NCBI GenBank assembly: GCA_009746045.1
Contig: RPFO01000213.1
Location: 7,936,478-8,000,477 of the forward strand
DNA: 64,000 bases
DNA from: Mesostigma viride
Lineage: Eukaryota; Streptophyta; Mesostigmatophyceae; Mesostigmatales; Mesostigmataceae
Direction of reading: 5' to 3'
Shown here: in pieces, positions 45,227 through 55,286 of the stretch
How the letters are laid out: every line of letters starts with the position of its first letter
How positions within the stretch are numbered: the first letter of the stretch is position 1
Notes under the pieces: generated by a model
Seen by the model: the letters and a program-made list of their open reading frames with translations, nothing else
Told to the model about the DNA's origin: nothing
The model's database searches: none
Position numbers and translations under genes: made by a program

Positions 45227-46954
45227 TCAATTCACGTTTATCAAGTTACGTGCGTGTTTGCAACTTGCCCGTTGAAACTCTACGGCGGAGCCAATTTTCG
45301 GAAGAACCTCACCCTTCTGCTTGCAAATTAGGGACAAATTCGGTGGATGTATGTATGGATGGATGGATGGATTGACGGATTTCAACATATATACTAAAGC
45401 TTGTAAAACGCAGCCTTGGCACAATTTTAGCTAACACTCTTTCGAACGGCTTTCGGCTCCAGCCACTCAGCGGCGCGACTTACAGTCCGCTTGACGAATG
45501 AGCTGCGCGAAATTTCGTTGCGACCAATCACGAAAAGGTCAAACCACGGCGTCCATATTATGAGGGTTTTTGTGCGTTACATCCAGATGAGCCATTTGGC
45601 AGAGGTCCGTATGCCCAGATGGCTCCTACTAGAAAACTCTGCGATTTCCTGTGTTCGCGAGCTCCAGATATAACCGTCGCAAACTTTTGGGCTGTTGGAC
45701 CAAACTTTCCATTAACGAAATCCCGTTACAAACGCGCGGGAAGCTCACACGTGGATTTTCCTCTGCTCCACCGCTTGTACACCCTCCGCATTGGAAGTTT
45801 GTTATTATGGGTCAATTTTTGCCGTATTTGCATTACGAATAACCCTGGATTGTTTGTTGGGGAGCCAGTTAGAGTCCCGGGTTTTTATTATTTAATTAAA
45901 ACCTTTTGTTTGTTTGTTTGTCCTACCGGCCGTTCAAGGCACATGGGTACTTATTTAATTAATAAATTTCTTTTGTTTGTTTGGTAGATATGATCGTACA
46001 CGCCGTCCCCAATTCGGCCGGCAATCCGGCCCGGCGGCCCCCCTTCGGCGGCCATAGGCTAGAGTCAGTGGAGGTCAGTGATACCCAGAGCCCACATGAG
46101 TTAATTAATTAATTTTGTTTGTTTGTTTGTTGAGTCCAGTCCTCAGCCCCCGGAGTTAATTAATTTTCTTTTGTTTTTTTTATGGTTTTCAGCCAGAACA
46201 TTTTCCAGAAGCTAATTATTTAGTTAGAACTTCCAATGCGGGCGGTGTAAGCGATTTCCCCCTGCTGTCTGCGAGTTTGGCGAGGTCACTCATCCCCGCG
46301 CGCATCGCGCTCCCGTGCAGGGGTAGCAGTCAATCTGGAGCTTGAACTCCGCAAGTAGTTCGCGAGCTCCGTCCACTGCGCGGTTGCGCAGTTTGTCCCT
46401 TTTTAGCAATGTACATATTGTGCAACTTCTACAAAAATTGTTTACGAGACTTCAGGCGCCAAGGCACACCTCACCATACGATTAGATGTGCATGACGTAC
46501 CGAGTTCGAACCTTCATAGGCCTTCCATTGCATTTCGGATTTTTTTCCTTCACCCTTTTGCCAAACTCCATGAATCTTGTGGTCGAAACTCTAAAGCTAG
46601 CGCGCGCTCCTTGGCGGGACTAGTGCCACTTGGCACTCGACGGAGGTACGTGGTGACTCACATCTCCCTAGCCGGGGCTCCCTGGCCGGGGACCGGCCAC
46701 AAAAAGTACAAGGCTGCTCTAATGTCGCGGGCGAAGCCCGCAAAACTTGTTCATCCCCTATTCCTATGTTTTCTCACGTGTACGGCCTTATAAGCTTCGC
46801 CAATTCTGGCGAACCTAACGGTTCTTACTTCTTCCGAAAGTTGGCTCCGCCTGATAAGAATGCTCATCTCTCCCACCCATTTACTCTCCCAACGTTTTAC
46901 GACCGTCAGATGGGTGAATCTGACGGACGGACGGACAGGTACACCCGAGAACCG

Positions 46955-47040
46955 CACAGATGCAGCCGAAATCCGCACAGATGTAGCCGAAATCCGCACA
47001 GATGTAGCCGAAAAACCGCACAGATGTATCCGACAAACCA
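46955..47040. repeat. 21-bp tandem repeat, 4 units
   Basis: The unit CCGCACAGATGTAGCCGAAAT is repeated with few changes. Frames across it stay open (IRTDVAE repeat), but there is no flanking coding evidence. Confidence 0.85.
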
Positions 47041-47252
47041 CATAGACGCGACGCGAGGGATTGGGGCCGTCGGATGGTGGAGGCGTTGTCCCCAACCCGA
47101 GGGGCGACGGGTTGACAAGGGTAAAGGTGGCGCAAGCCACCGGCGGTGGGTGGGGGCGGCCAAGCGCCTGTGGCGTGGTGGAACAACAACAAGCAGCCTC
47201 AGCTAAACAACATGCAGCCTCAGCTAAATAGGTATATAACGGCGTGGGACAC

Positions 47253-47947
47253 AGTTAACGCCAAGCGCATTGGCGTGATCCTGATTCGGCATATCTCTGC
47301 GATTCCAGCGGCACCGGAACGAGTTCATTCCGACAAGTATCAAGAAAGTTATGGCGTTCCGACTTCCCGGTCGCGCGCGAGCGCGAGCCGGCTGTTCTTC
47401 TAAGTCGGACGTGAATATTTGCCGACGGCATATGGGGTCGACAGTAATTCCTGGGCTGACAGGAATTAGGTGCTGTACCTACGACGGTATTGGATTAATA
47501 CGTCGTACGCAGGAAATAGGAACCTTAACCTGTGGTCTGTTGGTACCGCAGGCTTAGTCCTGGACTTCTAGGTGCAGATGCAATAATCACTGTGGTGACT
47601 GTACTCTGTGGTCACTGTGCCTGTATGGCAGACCTACTGTATAGGACTGGGCGCTGTACAGGTAGTGAATACTGTACCGGGGTGTTATTACTGAGCAGGC
47701 CTCCTAGGCTGCTCAGGACTAGCAAGCACAGTGCACAAGTATATAAACAATAGGCCAGTGCCAAATGGGCATCTCTTGCGAGCCCGCCTCACGTGTTGTG
47801 CCTTGACTTGGCAAGCTCGTGTACAAGCCTCAAGTGTGTGAGCGCTGTAAACATTATCCGATTTAACAAAGCTCCGTTTCCAACCATATTCACACATTGC
47901 TGCATTGCAACCATATCCTTCACATTGCGTGTGCTAAGAACTTAACT
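47253..47947 (+). repeat. left LTR
   Basis: It starts AGTTAACGCC and ends CTTAACT, so its ends are the 6-bp inverted repeat AGTTAA/TTAACT rather than TG/CA. It contains a TATATAAAC box at about 47740, a likely start region for the element's transcript. Confidence 0.93.
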
Positions 47948-48039
47948 CAAATTACAACCAGTCTCAGCGGAACGGCCAGGAGGGTCGTTGCCGGTTGCGG
48001 TGTGCAGCGTTTACGACGAGAGGAGCTCGTCTGGTGGTG

Positions 48040-48956
48040 AATGGTGCAGGAGGAACAACGGCAGCAGGATTTCCGGTTTCGGCAGTCTGCTGGGGGTTCG
48101 ATTTCTCCTGAATTACGCCGTGTCGTTCGGGATCTATCTTTGTTGCTTGCAGATCGTCCGCCTGTAAATCGCAGCTTCGTGCAATTCGTCGACGACCAGG
48201 TCGAAGATTGGGAGCGAATTCTGCGACACGTACAAACCATCGTCATTCCGGAGCACCGGAGCATCGACGACCTTGAGCAGGAGCTTCACGGGTTGGTCGG
48301 CATCCAGACGGTGATTACTGCAGTAGCAGAGCGAGTGCGGACGGAGTTGGCAGCAAGGCGAGGCGAGGTTGCGGAGGCAGCTGGCGCAGGGCGACACGAG
48401 TTTGTGCCGACAGTAGCGGGCGCGGGAGTACCACGTGCTTTCGCAGGCGGCATCGGCGACGAGGGTGTTGCAGCGGGCCAGTTAGGCGTGAACGACGCGG
48501 AGCGGAGCATCACAGGCGGCTTGCAGAGGTCGGGGCGACAGCGGAAGCCATCGCCGGAGGACACGCGCGACAAGAGTCGGCAGGTTTCCAGAGCGAGTAA
48601 GAGTTCCTTTTCAGGAGCTGCCCCGCCCCTTCGCGTTCGTGTGACGCGTTGGGAGGAGTTTGCACCTCTTGGGTACGATAGTGACCTTGAGGTAGGGCAG
48701 GGGGTGTCGCTGGGCTAGGCGACGAGACACTTGGCGACCACGAGGTGCCAACGTACAATCCGCGAGGGCCAACGACGGGTTGTCACCTGTCTACTTTACC
48801 AACGGTGACGATTCAGTCATCGCGGGCCGACAGCGGGTCGACGACGGCGCAGCAGGTAGCAGGGTACCAGAGCTGATTGTGGTGAGCGACAGCGACGACG
48901 ACAGCGACAAGGAGAACCAGGACGCGCCTGGGGCCAGCCGTGGTGGTCTTGCCTGA
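48040..48956 (+). CDS. upstream ORF (ORF0) of the Copia element, one frame break
   Basis: An ATG at 48040-48042 opens a 225-codon frame (QEEQRQQDFRFRQSAGG at the start, helical region VEDWERILRHVQTI) that stops at 48718. In the next frame the reading continues in protein-like fashion (SPVYFTNGDDSVIAGRQRVD, an acidic VVSDSDDDSDKENQD) to TGA 48954-48956. The switch lies at a GGGGG run near 48705. It lies between the left LTR and gag, has no recognisable domain, and is not part of standard Copia elements. It may be a gag N-terminal module or an accessory protein. Confidence 0.55.
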
Positions 48957-49058
48957 GTGGTAACACTTGGCACTTTCCTTTCTTGTTCAGTAGCTTATAT
49001 TGCTTTAATTGCTGCTTGGCCACTTGGCTGGCTGTAGCAGATCTGAACAGAGGCCATC

Positions 49059-49879
49059 ATGGAGGATGGAGCTATCAACCAACAAGCGGGCTTTATGGGC
49101 TTCGGCGGCGCGGCGCTGGGCTGGATGGACGAGATGGACGCGATGGACGCGGTGGACGCGATGGACGCGGGGACGGCCAGGCGCTGGGAGACCAGGCTGA
49201 GGTGCCAGATAATCAGAGCCAAGGATCGCAGGGCGGGCAGCACGCGCCAGCCGCAGATCAAGCGGCGCCTAAGCGACCAACTGTTGCTGAGGGGTACGCG
49301 GTGCTAGGCCAGTTTCAGTCCATCAAGGACAATTGGCAGCCCCGGGATGCTGAGAGGATGTTAGAGGACATGAACTTGTACACGGAGATATACAACGGTG
49401 ACAAGCTTCGCATCCTGGCGTCTAGTGCCTACATACGGCAGTCGGCGAGGCGGCTGTTCAAGTTTGTTCGGGAGCGACACGCGGCGGGGGACACCTGGAC
49501 GGCGTTTATGACGCGACTCAGGTCGTTCCTGAGTGACAAGAGGACCATAGATGGGTCCCACCTGAAGCAAGAATACCTGGACTACAAGCCCATCAAGGGG
49601 CAACTAGTGGTCCACGCCTTTGAAGACTTCGTCAAGCTGAGGGAGGACGCCATGGCCAAGGGCTTCTTCGTCGCAGATCGGATGGCCATGGGCGACTTTC
49701 TCAAGTCGCTGCAACTGGATCCGGTCACCATGGATAATGTGACCATCCACATGCGACAGGTCCATGGCTGGGCAGCCATGACGGATCAGTTGTATGAGTG
49801 TTTCAGCGGCAAGTACGTGGGGGTAAGCGCCCTCGTCAGAATGATGAGGAGGCCACTGAACCCACGGTTAAGTCCATGA
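49059..49879 (+). CDS. Gag (capsid part) of the Copia element
   Basis: An ATG at 49059 begins MEDGAINQQAGFMGFGGAAL with an Asp/Met/Ala repeat. At a GGGG run near 49166 the protein-like reading shifts to the frame that is open 48983-49879. It carries PTVAEGYAVLGQFQSIKDNW and KLRILASSAYIRQSARRLFK, a Gag-like helical capsid region ending QLYECFSGKYVG. Copia Gag proteins (UBN2/retrotran_gag type) have this pattern. The frame stops at 49879 while the nucleocapsid lies in the -1 frame. Confidence 0.7.
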
Positions 49880-50244
49880 GGGGATCGGGCCACGGGGGCC
49901 CAGCGTCCTCGAGAGGGCCTGAGACCTCTTCAAGGGGTCGAGGAAGGTCCAGGAGGGGGCGTGACAGAAGGGCTGGACGGGGGACCCCGCCGAAGTCGGG
50001 ACATCCACAGTCCCAGTTTGACTTCAAGAGGGTGGGTGGTCCTCCCAAGGCTGGGCCCAGCAGTGGGACCTCACGGGACATCAGTCAGGTGGAATGTTAT
50101 TTCTGCCAGGGGAAGGGTCACTTCAGGAATGAGTGTCCCTCGTACCTGAGGCAGGAAGGTCAGAGCAAGCCAGCTCAGGGTGGCAGCAAGGACAAGGCTG
50201 GTCCATCCCAGGACAAGGGCAAGGGCAAGGCTGCTGATCATTGA
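49798..50244 (+). CDS. nucleocapsid part of Gag, -1 frame
   Basis: It overlaps the capsid frame by 82 bases. It is basic and RGG-like (RGRGRSRRGRDRRAGRG) and has one CCHC zinc knuckle, CYFCQGKGHFRNEC (C-x2-C-x4-H-x4-C), which packages RNA. No ATG opens it; expression would need a -1 frameshift, most simply at the GGGGG of GTACGTGGGGGTAAGC (about 49815-49825), or the break is a sequencing indel. Confidence 0.8.
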   Translation: MFQRQVRGGKRPRQNDEEATEPTVKSMRGSGHGGPASSRGPETSSRGRGRSRRGRDRRAGRGTPPKSGHPQSQFDFKRVGGPPKAGPSSGTSRDISQVECYFCQGKGHFRNECPSYLRQEGQSKPAQGGSKDKAGPSQDKGKGKAADH

Positions 50245-53200
50245 TTGAGCCTGCACACATCCCTGAACCCTGGAGGGTGCCCCCAGGGGTGTGTAATGAA
50301 GCTGCTAGTGACAGCAGTGAGGGGCAGCCCCATGCTCTAGTGAAAGAGCCTATTGGACACGATGGGGCAAGCTTGGTTACCACAGAGAGTATGCCAGCTG
50401 TAGCTGCAGTGGTTACTCGCCAACGTGCCCGCCATGGCGGTGCTGAGCCTGAGGTAGGACCTGGTGATGTGGACCCAGGTGGATCTCAGAAGCATTCTGA
50501 CCGTGCAGGACTGGCACAGGATGGTCAGGATGAGGATAGGGCTGGAGACAGTCTGACAGGCACGACCCTGGTGCCTCCTGTACATAAGGGATCTGTACAT
50601 ACCTTGAGTGCTAATAATGACAATAAAAGGTTTTCTCTCTTGTATGACATTGCCTCAAGGTTGCATACCATGTTTGGCCATGCAGCTCAGTCTTTGCAAG
50701 TTGCTAGACGGCTGGGAGGAAGTGAGTTGTACTCCATCTGCCAACAGGTTGCTCAAGCTTGCAAGTGCAGGCTAGTTGCTAGAAAGCCCAAGCAGTCTCA
50801 TGCCAGGACTCCTATTTTGCAGCCAGGCCATGTGCAGGTAGATATTCAGAGAATCAGGGGTTTGAAGCTGCTGGTGGCAGTGGACAGATATACCAAGTAC
50901 AAGACCCTAGAGATCCTGCCTGACATGGAGAAGCCTACATTGATTGCTGCTCTGAAGTTGACAAGGAGCAGGTACCCTGGGTTGGAGTTGTTGCAGTGTG
51001 ACATTCAGTTTGAGTGCTGTGAGAACCTGCCAGAGTTTCCAGAGTTGCTGATTACACCCAGGGAGAGCCACGGCCAGCAAGGGGTGGTGGAGAGAGCCAT
51101 CCAAGAGATCAAGACTGTGCTGCTGGTGGAGAGGATTCCAAGGACGTCATCTGCCATTGTGACATCTGCATGGCTACGTTCTGTGGAGGACAGGCTGAAC
51201 CTGAGGACTCCCATGTTCTTTGGTGACATTGCCATCAATCCTCTTATGCTGCATACCAGGATGCTGCCAGCTGATGCTGAGCAGGCATGGAAGGAGAAGC
51301 TAGAGGCCAAGTTCCTCAAGCTGAGGCAGAAAGACAAGGGCTGGAGTGTCCTAGAACCTAACGTTGGACAACAGGTTGTTGTGTGGAAGGAACCAAGCTT
51401 TCCAGGGAAACGTGGCAGCTGGCATGATGGGGTGGTGACCCGAGTAGAAGCCGCTGGCCATAAGTGCTGGGTGGCCATTGATGGCTCCCAAGCAGTGCAC
51501 CGTCTGTCCTGGTCAAAGATCCGTCCCCGGGGAGGTAATCAAGGAGACCTCTTCCAGGTGCCCGCTGGTGTACAAGGCGGGGGTGACGTGGAGCTTCCTG
51601 ATCAGGGTGCTACAGCTGTATCGAGCCCTCAGGGTGACCCTGGCCCGGCCCCTGGGGTACCTTCACATACGGTGGTTGGGCAAGCAGGCGGACAGGCTGC
51701 ACCTCCGGAACGGCCCGACACCAGGCCTAGGGGTGTGCGTCTATCAGATATTGTACAGGCTTTGCAAAGAGCCAAGAAGGAGCCTAAGGTGTCCAAGCTT
51801 GTCCAGTTGGATGAACCTGAGGTAGCTGCCATGGAGATAGATACCAATGCACAGGTTTCTGTCATGGGACCTCAGCATACAGGAGAACTGCTGGTCGGAG
51901 AACCAAGTTGCCCCTGGGTGTCTGATTTCAGTGGTAGGACGCATCTAAGGGTGTTGGGAGAGGTTACTGCCCCTGTCATGGGTGTGGATGTGACCTTCCT
52001 TGTCCTAGAGGACTATGATGGCCCTGTGATTTTGGGTCAGAATTTTCTGGGCAATCCTGGGATTTCTATCAGAGCTACAGCTCTGAGAAGAGATGGCTGG
52101 GGGATGATTCCCCTAGAAAATTTCAGGACAACATTTCCAGTCAGGTGCAGGGCCAAGCCGGTCAAGGGTGTAAAATGGGATGAAGGGGAGGTGCCCCCAG
52201 CGGCCAGTTTGGTGATTCCAGCTGTGTTGCACCCCAGCAGTATTGGCATAACTCACAGGAGCCTTGCTGCACACTCTCCTTTGACATATGACCAGCTGGT
52301 CCAAGAGATGAGCTCGCCTACTTTGTTTGAGGCTTGGAAGCTCGCCTTCTCCAAGGCATTGGAGGAGTGGTTGCAGTTTGAGTGTGCTGCACCAACAGAC
52401 AGACGTCCCCCAGCATCAAGGAAGCTTGCTTTGAGATTTGTGCTGAAGAGGAAGGTTGTGGATGAGGTATCAGTGCCCCATGTCAGGCCTGTCCTGAATG
52501 AGTATCACGGCACGGGGAGTCTGCCAGGAGAGGAGCTATACACGCCAGGGATGCTACACGACACATGGAGAATTTTGCTATGTCTCTACGTGGGGTTGCT
52601 GAACAGGGGAGCAGCTATGTCATCAGTGCTGCTGGACTTCAAGAGGGCATTTTTAAAATCTGATCCAGAAGTGGCCAGGAGGGTGTGGAAGCAGGATGAG
52701 CCTTACTGTGTTGAGGTGCCTGCCATCTGGAAGCTGGAGCTGCATCAACAATTCCTGGTTATTCTGAAGGGCCTGGAAGGACTCAGGTCGAGCCCAATCA
52801 TCTGGAGACTCACGCTGCAGGAAGCTCTGATCAGTGAGTGTGGCTTGAGAGTGTCTTCAGTTGATCCCTGTTTGCTGCTGGCCCAATGGGAGGGTCTGCC
52901 AGTGTATGCTAGTTTGCATGGAGATGATCTGCATTTGCTAGCCCCCACGACCTGGCTGAAGAAGTTTATTCCTGTCATCAGTGGCAAGTTTTCACTGGGC
53001 AAGGAGCTGTGGCAGGAGCCCAACAAGCCTGTAGTGTTCTGTGGAATGCAGGCTACCCTGTTCAGGAGGGACGGGGAGTGGAGTATCAGGCTTCAGGCTG
53101 GAGGAGATTATAAACAGACCATTGTGAAGGCCTTGCCAGAGAAGATCACCCAGGCTGCAGGACCTGAGTTGAGAGGCATGTGGGCCTGGTTTGCCAGCAT

Positions 53201-53834
53201 CTGTGGTCCGTCTTTGATGGTCCATAGCAGAATGCCTGATGAGGTGCTTGAGGATGAGAAGCCTCGAGTCATAGCCCGGTTGGTGGAGAGTACCCCTGAT
53301 CTGATTTTGTCTGGGATTGACTTTGCCCAGCCTATCACCTTGGAGATCTTTGTTGACAGTTCCATGGATGCTCGCCAGGTTACCAAGGTCAGGGGGAGAT
53401 CTGCTGCTCTGTTTGCTTTTTATCAGAGCAGGGCAAGTTTGTTCAGCTGGTACAGCAGACTGCAGAAGAGGGTCTGTATCAGTTCAGATGTGGCAGAATG
53501 CAGGGCCATATGCGAGGGGATCCAGTCCAGCCTGTACATAAAGGAGTTAATGCTGGAGCTGGCTTCAGTTACCCCTTGGACCTTGCAGATGGAGACGTTG
53601 TTGCTAACAGACAGCATGGGTATGGTCCAGTTTGTTCACAAGCAGCTGGCCAGGAGCCGGGACCTGGATTATTTGTTGCTGAAGGAGTTGGCCAGTTTGG
53701 TTGACTTGAAGCATATCCCTGGCGAGGAGAACCCTGCTGATGCATTGACAAAGCTGCCACACAAGGCCCCAGCCCAGTACAATGTACTGAGGAAGCTCAT
53801 GAATGCTGACTGTCAAGTCGGTCTATCTGTCTAA
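50238..53834 (+). CDS. Pol: integrase, retropepsin-like, reverse transcriptase, RNase H (Copia type)
   Basis: Open from just after TGA 50235-50237, with no ATG at its start, overlapping nucleocapsid by 7 bases (-1 relative). Numbering codon 1 as 50241: integrase zinc region H142/H147 and C174/C176; catalytic D201 (VQVDIQ), D254 (LQCDIQF) and E284 (GVVERAIQ). The integrase C-terminal part runs to about 430. A retropepsin-like segment follows, with MEIDTNAQVSVM (534-537 DTNA where DTGA or DSGA is usual) and GPVILGQNFLG (597-599 ILG). The Copia RT has SSVLLDFKRAFLK (D799), LKGLEGLRSSPIIW and catalytic SLHGDDLHLL (893-896; Y-V-D-D in most relatives). RNase H has D1039, E1086 and D1124, then ENPADALTKLP. 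Usual Copia order is protease-integrase-RT-RNase H; here the protease-like unit lies after integrase. Confidence 0.9.
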   Translation, partial: SLIEPAHIPEPWRVPPGVCNEAASDSSEGQPHALVKEPIGHDGASLVTTESMPAVAAVVTRQRARHGGAEPEVGPGDVDPGGSQKHSDRAGLAQDGQDEDRAGDSLTGTTLVPPVHKGSVHTLSANNDNKRFSLLYDIASRLHTMFGHAAQSLQVARRLGGSELYSICQQVAQACKCRLVARKPKQSHARTPILQPGHVQVDIQRIRGLKLLVAVDRYTKYKTLEILPDMEKPTLIAALKLTRSRYPGLELLQCDIQFECCENLPEFPELLITPRESHGQQGVVERAIQEIKTVLLVERIPRTSSAIVTSAWLRSVEDRLNLRTPMFFGDIAINPLMLHTRMLPADAEQAWKEKLEAKFLKLRQKDKGWSVLEPNVGQQVVVWKEPSFPGKRGSWHDGVVTRVEAAGHKCWVAIDGSQAVHRLSWSKIRPRGGNQGDLFQVPAGVQGGGDVELPDQGATAVSSPQGDPGPAPGVPSHTVVGQAGGQAAPPERPDTRPRGVRLSDIVQALQRAKKEPKVSKLVQLDEPEVAAMEIDTNAQVSVMGPQHTGELLVGEPSCPWVSDFSGRTHLRVLGEVTAPVMGVDVTFLVLEDYDGPVILGQNFLGNPGISIRATALRRDGWGMIPLENFRTTFPVRCRAKPVKGVKWDEGEVPPAASLVIPAVLHPSSIGITHRSLAAHSPLTYDQLVQEMSSPTLFEAWKLAFSKALEEWLQFECAAPTDRRPPASRKLALRFVLKRKVVDEVSVPHVRPVLNEYHGTGSLPGEELYTPGMLHDTWRILLCLYVGLLNRGAAMSSVLLDFKRAFLKSDPEVARRVWKQDEPYCVEVPAIWKLELHQQFLVILKGLEGLRSSPIIWRLTLQEALISECGLRVSSVDPCLLLAQWEGLPVYASLHGDDLHLLAPTTWLKKFIPVISGKFSLGKELWQEPNKPVVFCGMQATLFRRDGEWSIRLQAGGDYKQTIVKALPEKITQAAGPELRGMWAWFASICGPSLMVHSRMPDEVLEDEKPRVIARLVESTPDLILSGIDFAQPITLEIFVDSSMDARQVTKVRGRSAALFAFYQSRASLFSWYSRLQKRVCISSDVAECRAICEGIQSSLYIKELMLELASVTPWTLQMETLLLTDSMGMVQFVHKQLARSRDLDYLLLKELASLVDLKHIPGEENPADALTKLPHKAPAQYNVLRKLMNADCQVGLSV

Positions 53835-54582
53835 AAGCTGAGAGCTGGGTGCTTAAGTCTCTGGATATCAGGCTGGGAGCTTGATTGTACATAATCCTGA
53901 GCACACCTTGAGGGGTGAGACATGTCTCTGGTGTGGGAATGTCTGACATTGTCTCTGATGGAGAGATGTCTATCTGGGGTTTTCATCTCAGTCTGAGGTT
54001 TCCCCAGATCTGTGGTTTGTGGGCGGGGTTCGATTCCCTGGTGCCGTCTTAAGGCGGAGTTTCACGGACTGGCTGACCCATCCACCATGCTGGTGAGGTG
54101 GCGACAGGTCCCCTGATTTTCCACGGTTGGAACGAGTAGAGGAGCTTGTGTTTTGCATGTGCTTCGCGTAGATGTTGTGTCTGGTTCGATAAGGGGCAGC
54201 AGACCGGCGCCGACTCCCGTCTGGGGGTCAGCAATGTTTTCTGATGAGCTGTTGTGGGTGATCTGTGGGGTTTCGCCTAAGGTCCTGAAGGTTGTACATA
54301 CTTCTCAAGTTCTTAACTGAACACCTATGGGCTGCCACAGTTGGCCAACCTCTTGTACATGGGTAACACAACGAGCCTCCCGTGAAGGGATAGGGACTCA
54401 TTGTAATTTGTTTGTGCTCCTGAGCCAGTATGGGTGCTATGTACATATAATAAGGAATCCAAGCTGACTGTCATGCCCAGCGGGTTGTGACTTGTAGTCT
54501 GGGGAGGATATCCAGTACCCATTGTGTGTGTTTGTATGTAGACTTGTGTGAGCTGCTACAGCTCAAGAAAAGAAAGGATTGG
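53835..54582 (+). other. 3' untranslated part of the Copia element with polypurine tract
   Basis: No protein-like frame is seen. AAGAAAAGAAAGGATTGG at 54565-54582 directly precedes the right LTR and is the likely plus-strand primer tract. Confidence 0.7.
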
Positions 54583-55281
54583 AGTTAACGCCAAGCGCAT
54601 TGGCGTGATCCTGATTCGGCATATCTCTGCGATTCCAGCGGCACCGGAACGAGTTCATTCCGACAAGTATCAAGAAAGTTATGGCGTTCCGACTTCCCGG
54701 TCGCGCGCGAGCGCGAGCCGGCTGTTCTTCTAAGTCGGACGTGAATATTTGCCGACGACATATGGGGTCGACAGTAATTCCTGGGCTGACAGGAATTAGG
54801 TGCTGTACCTACGACGGTATTGGATTAATACGTCGTACGCAGGAAATAGGAACCTTAACCTGTGGTCTGTTGGTACCGCAGGCTTAGTCCTGGACTTCTA
54901 GGTGCAGATGCAATAATCACTGTGGTGACTGTACTCTGTGGTCACTGTGCCTGTATGGCAGACCTACTGTATAGGAACTGGGCGCTGTACAGGTAGTGAA
55001 TACTGTACCGGGAGTGTTATTACTGAGCAGGCCTCCTAGGCTGCTCAGGACTAGCAAGCACAGTGCGCAAGTATATAAACAATAGGCCAGTGCCAAATGG
55101 GCATCTCTTGCGAGCCCGCCTCACGTGTTGTGCCTTGACTTGGCAAGCTCGTGTACAAGCCTCAAGTGTGTGAGCGCTGTAAACATTATCCGATTTAAAC
55201 AAAGCTCCGTTTCCAACCATATCACACATTGCTGCATTGCAACCATATCCTTCACATTGCATGTGCTAAGAAAGCTTAACT
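54583..55281 (+). repeat. right LTR
   Basis: It matches the left LTR except for about eight changes (for example GACGGCAT/GACGACAT, GGACTGG/GGAACTGG, GCGTGTGC/GCATGTGC, GAACTTAACT/GAAAGCTTAACT). It ends TTAACT, followed by GACAC. Confidence 0.93.
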
Positions 55282-55286
55282 GACAC

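Larger units (their letters stand above)
43298..47247. other. intergenic between the MOS1-like gene and the Copia element
   Basis: No gene is recognised in nearly 4 kb. 43298-43420 contains a T/G-rich run (GTGTGTGTGG) and a possible splice acceptor of an upstream MOS1 exon. 45880-46180 has four modules of TTAATTAA followed by TTTTGTTTGTTTG. 46920-47045 has a short tandem repeat. The frame 44616-45044 (142 codons) shows no family resemblance. The promoter of the MOS1-like gene should lie in the first part. Confidence 0.45.
47253..55281 (+). mobile_element. complete Copia-type LTR retrotransposon, 8.0 kb
   Basis: LTRs at 47253-47947 and 54583-55281 are about 99% alike by eye. The 5-bp target duplication GACAC is present at 47248-47252 and 55282-55286. 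Internal layout: an upstream ORF of unknown role, gag with a zinc knuckle, then pol with integrase, retropepsin-like domain, Copia reverse transcriptase and RNase H. A purine-rich tract precedes the right LTR. No primer-binding site matching a common tRNA (no TGG start) is seen after the left LTR. About half of the LTR differences are 1-2 base indels, which may partly reflect assembly errors. Confidence 0.95.

Noticed and set aside
54020-54050. tRNA-like B box (GGTTCGATTCC)
   Set aside because: No A box or cloverleaf upstream; it lies in the 3' untranslated part of the Copia element.
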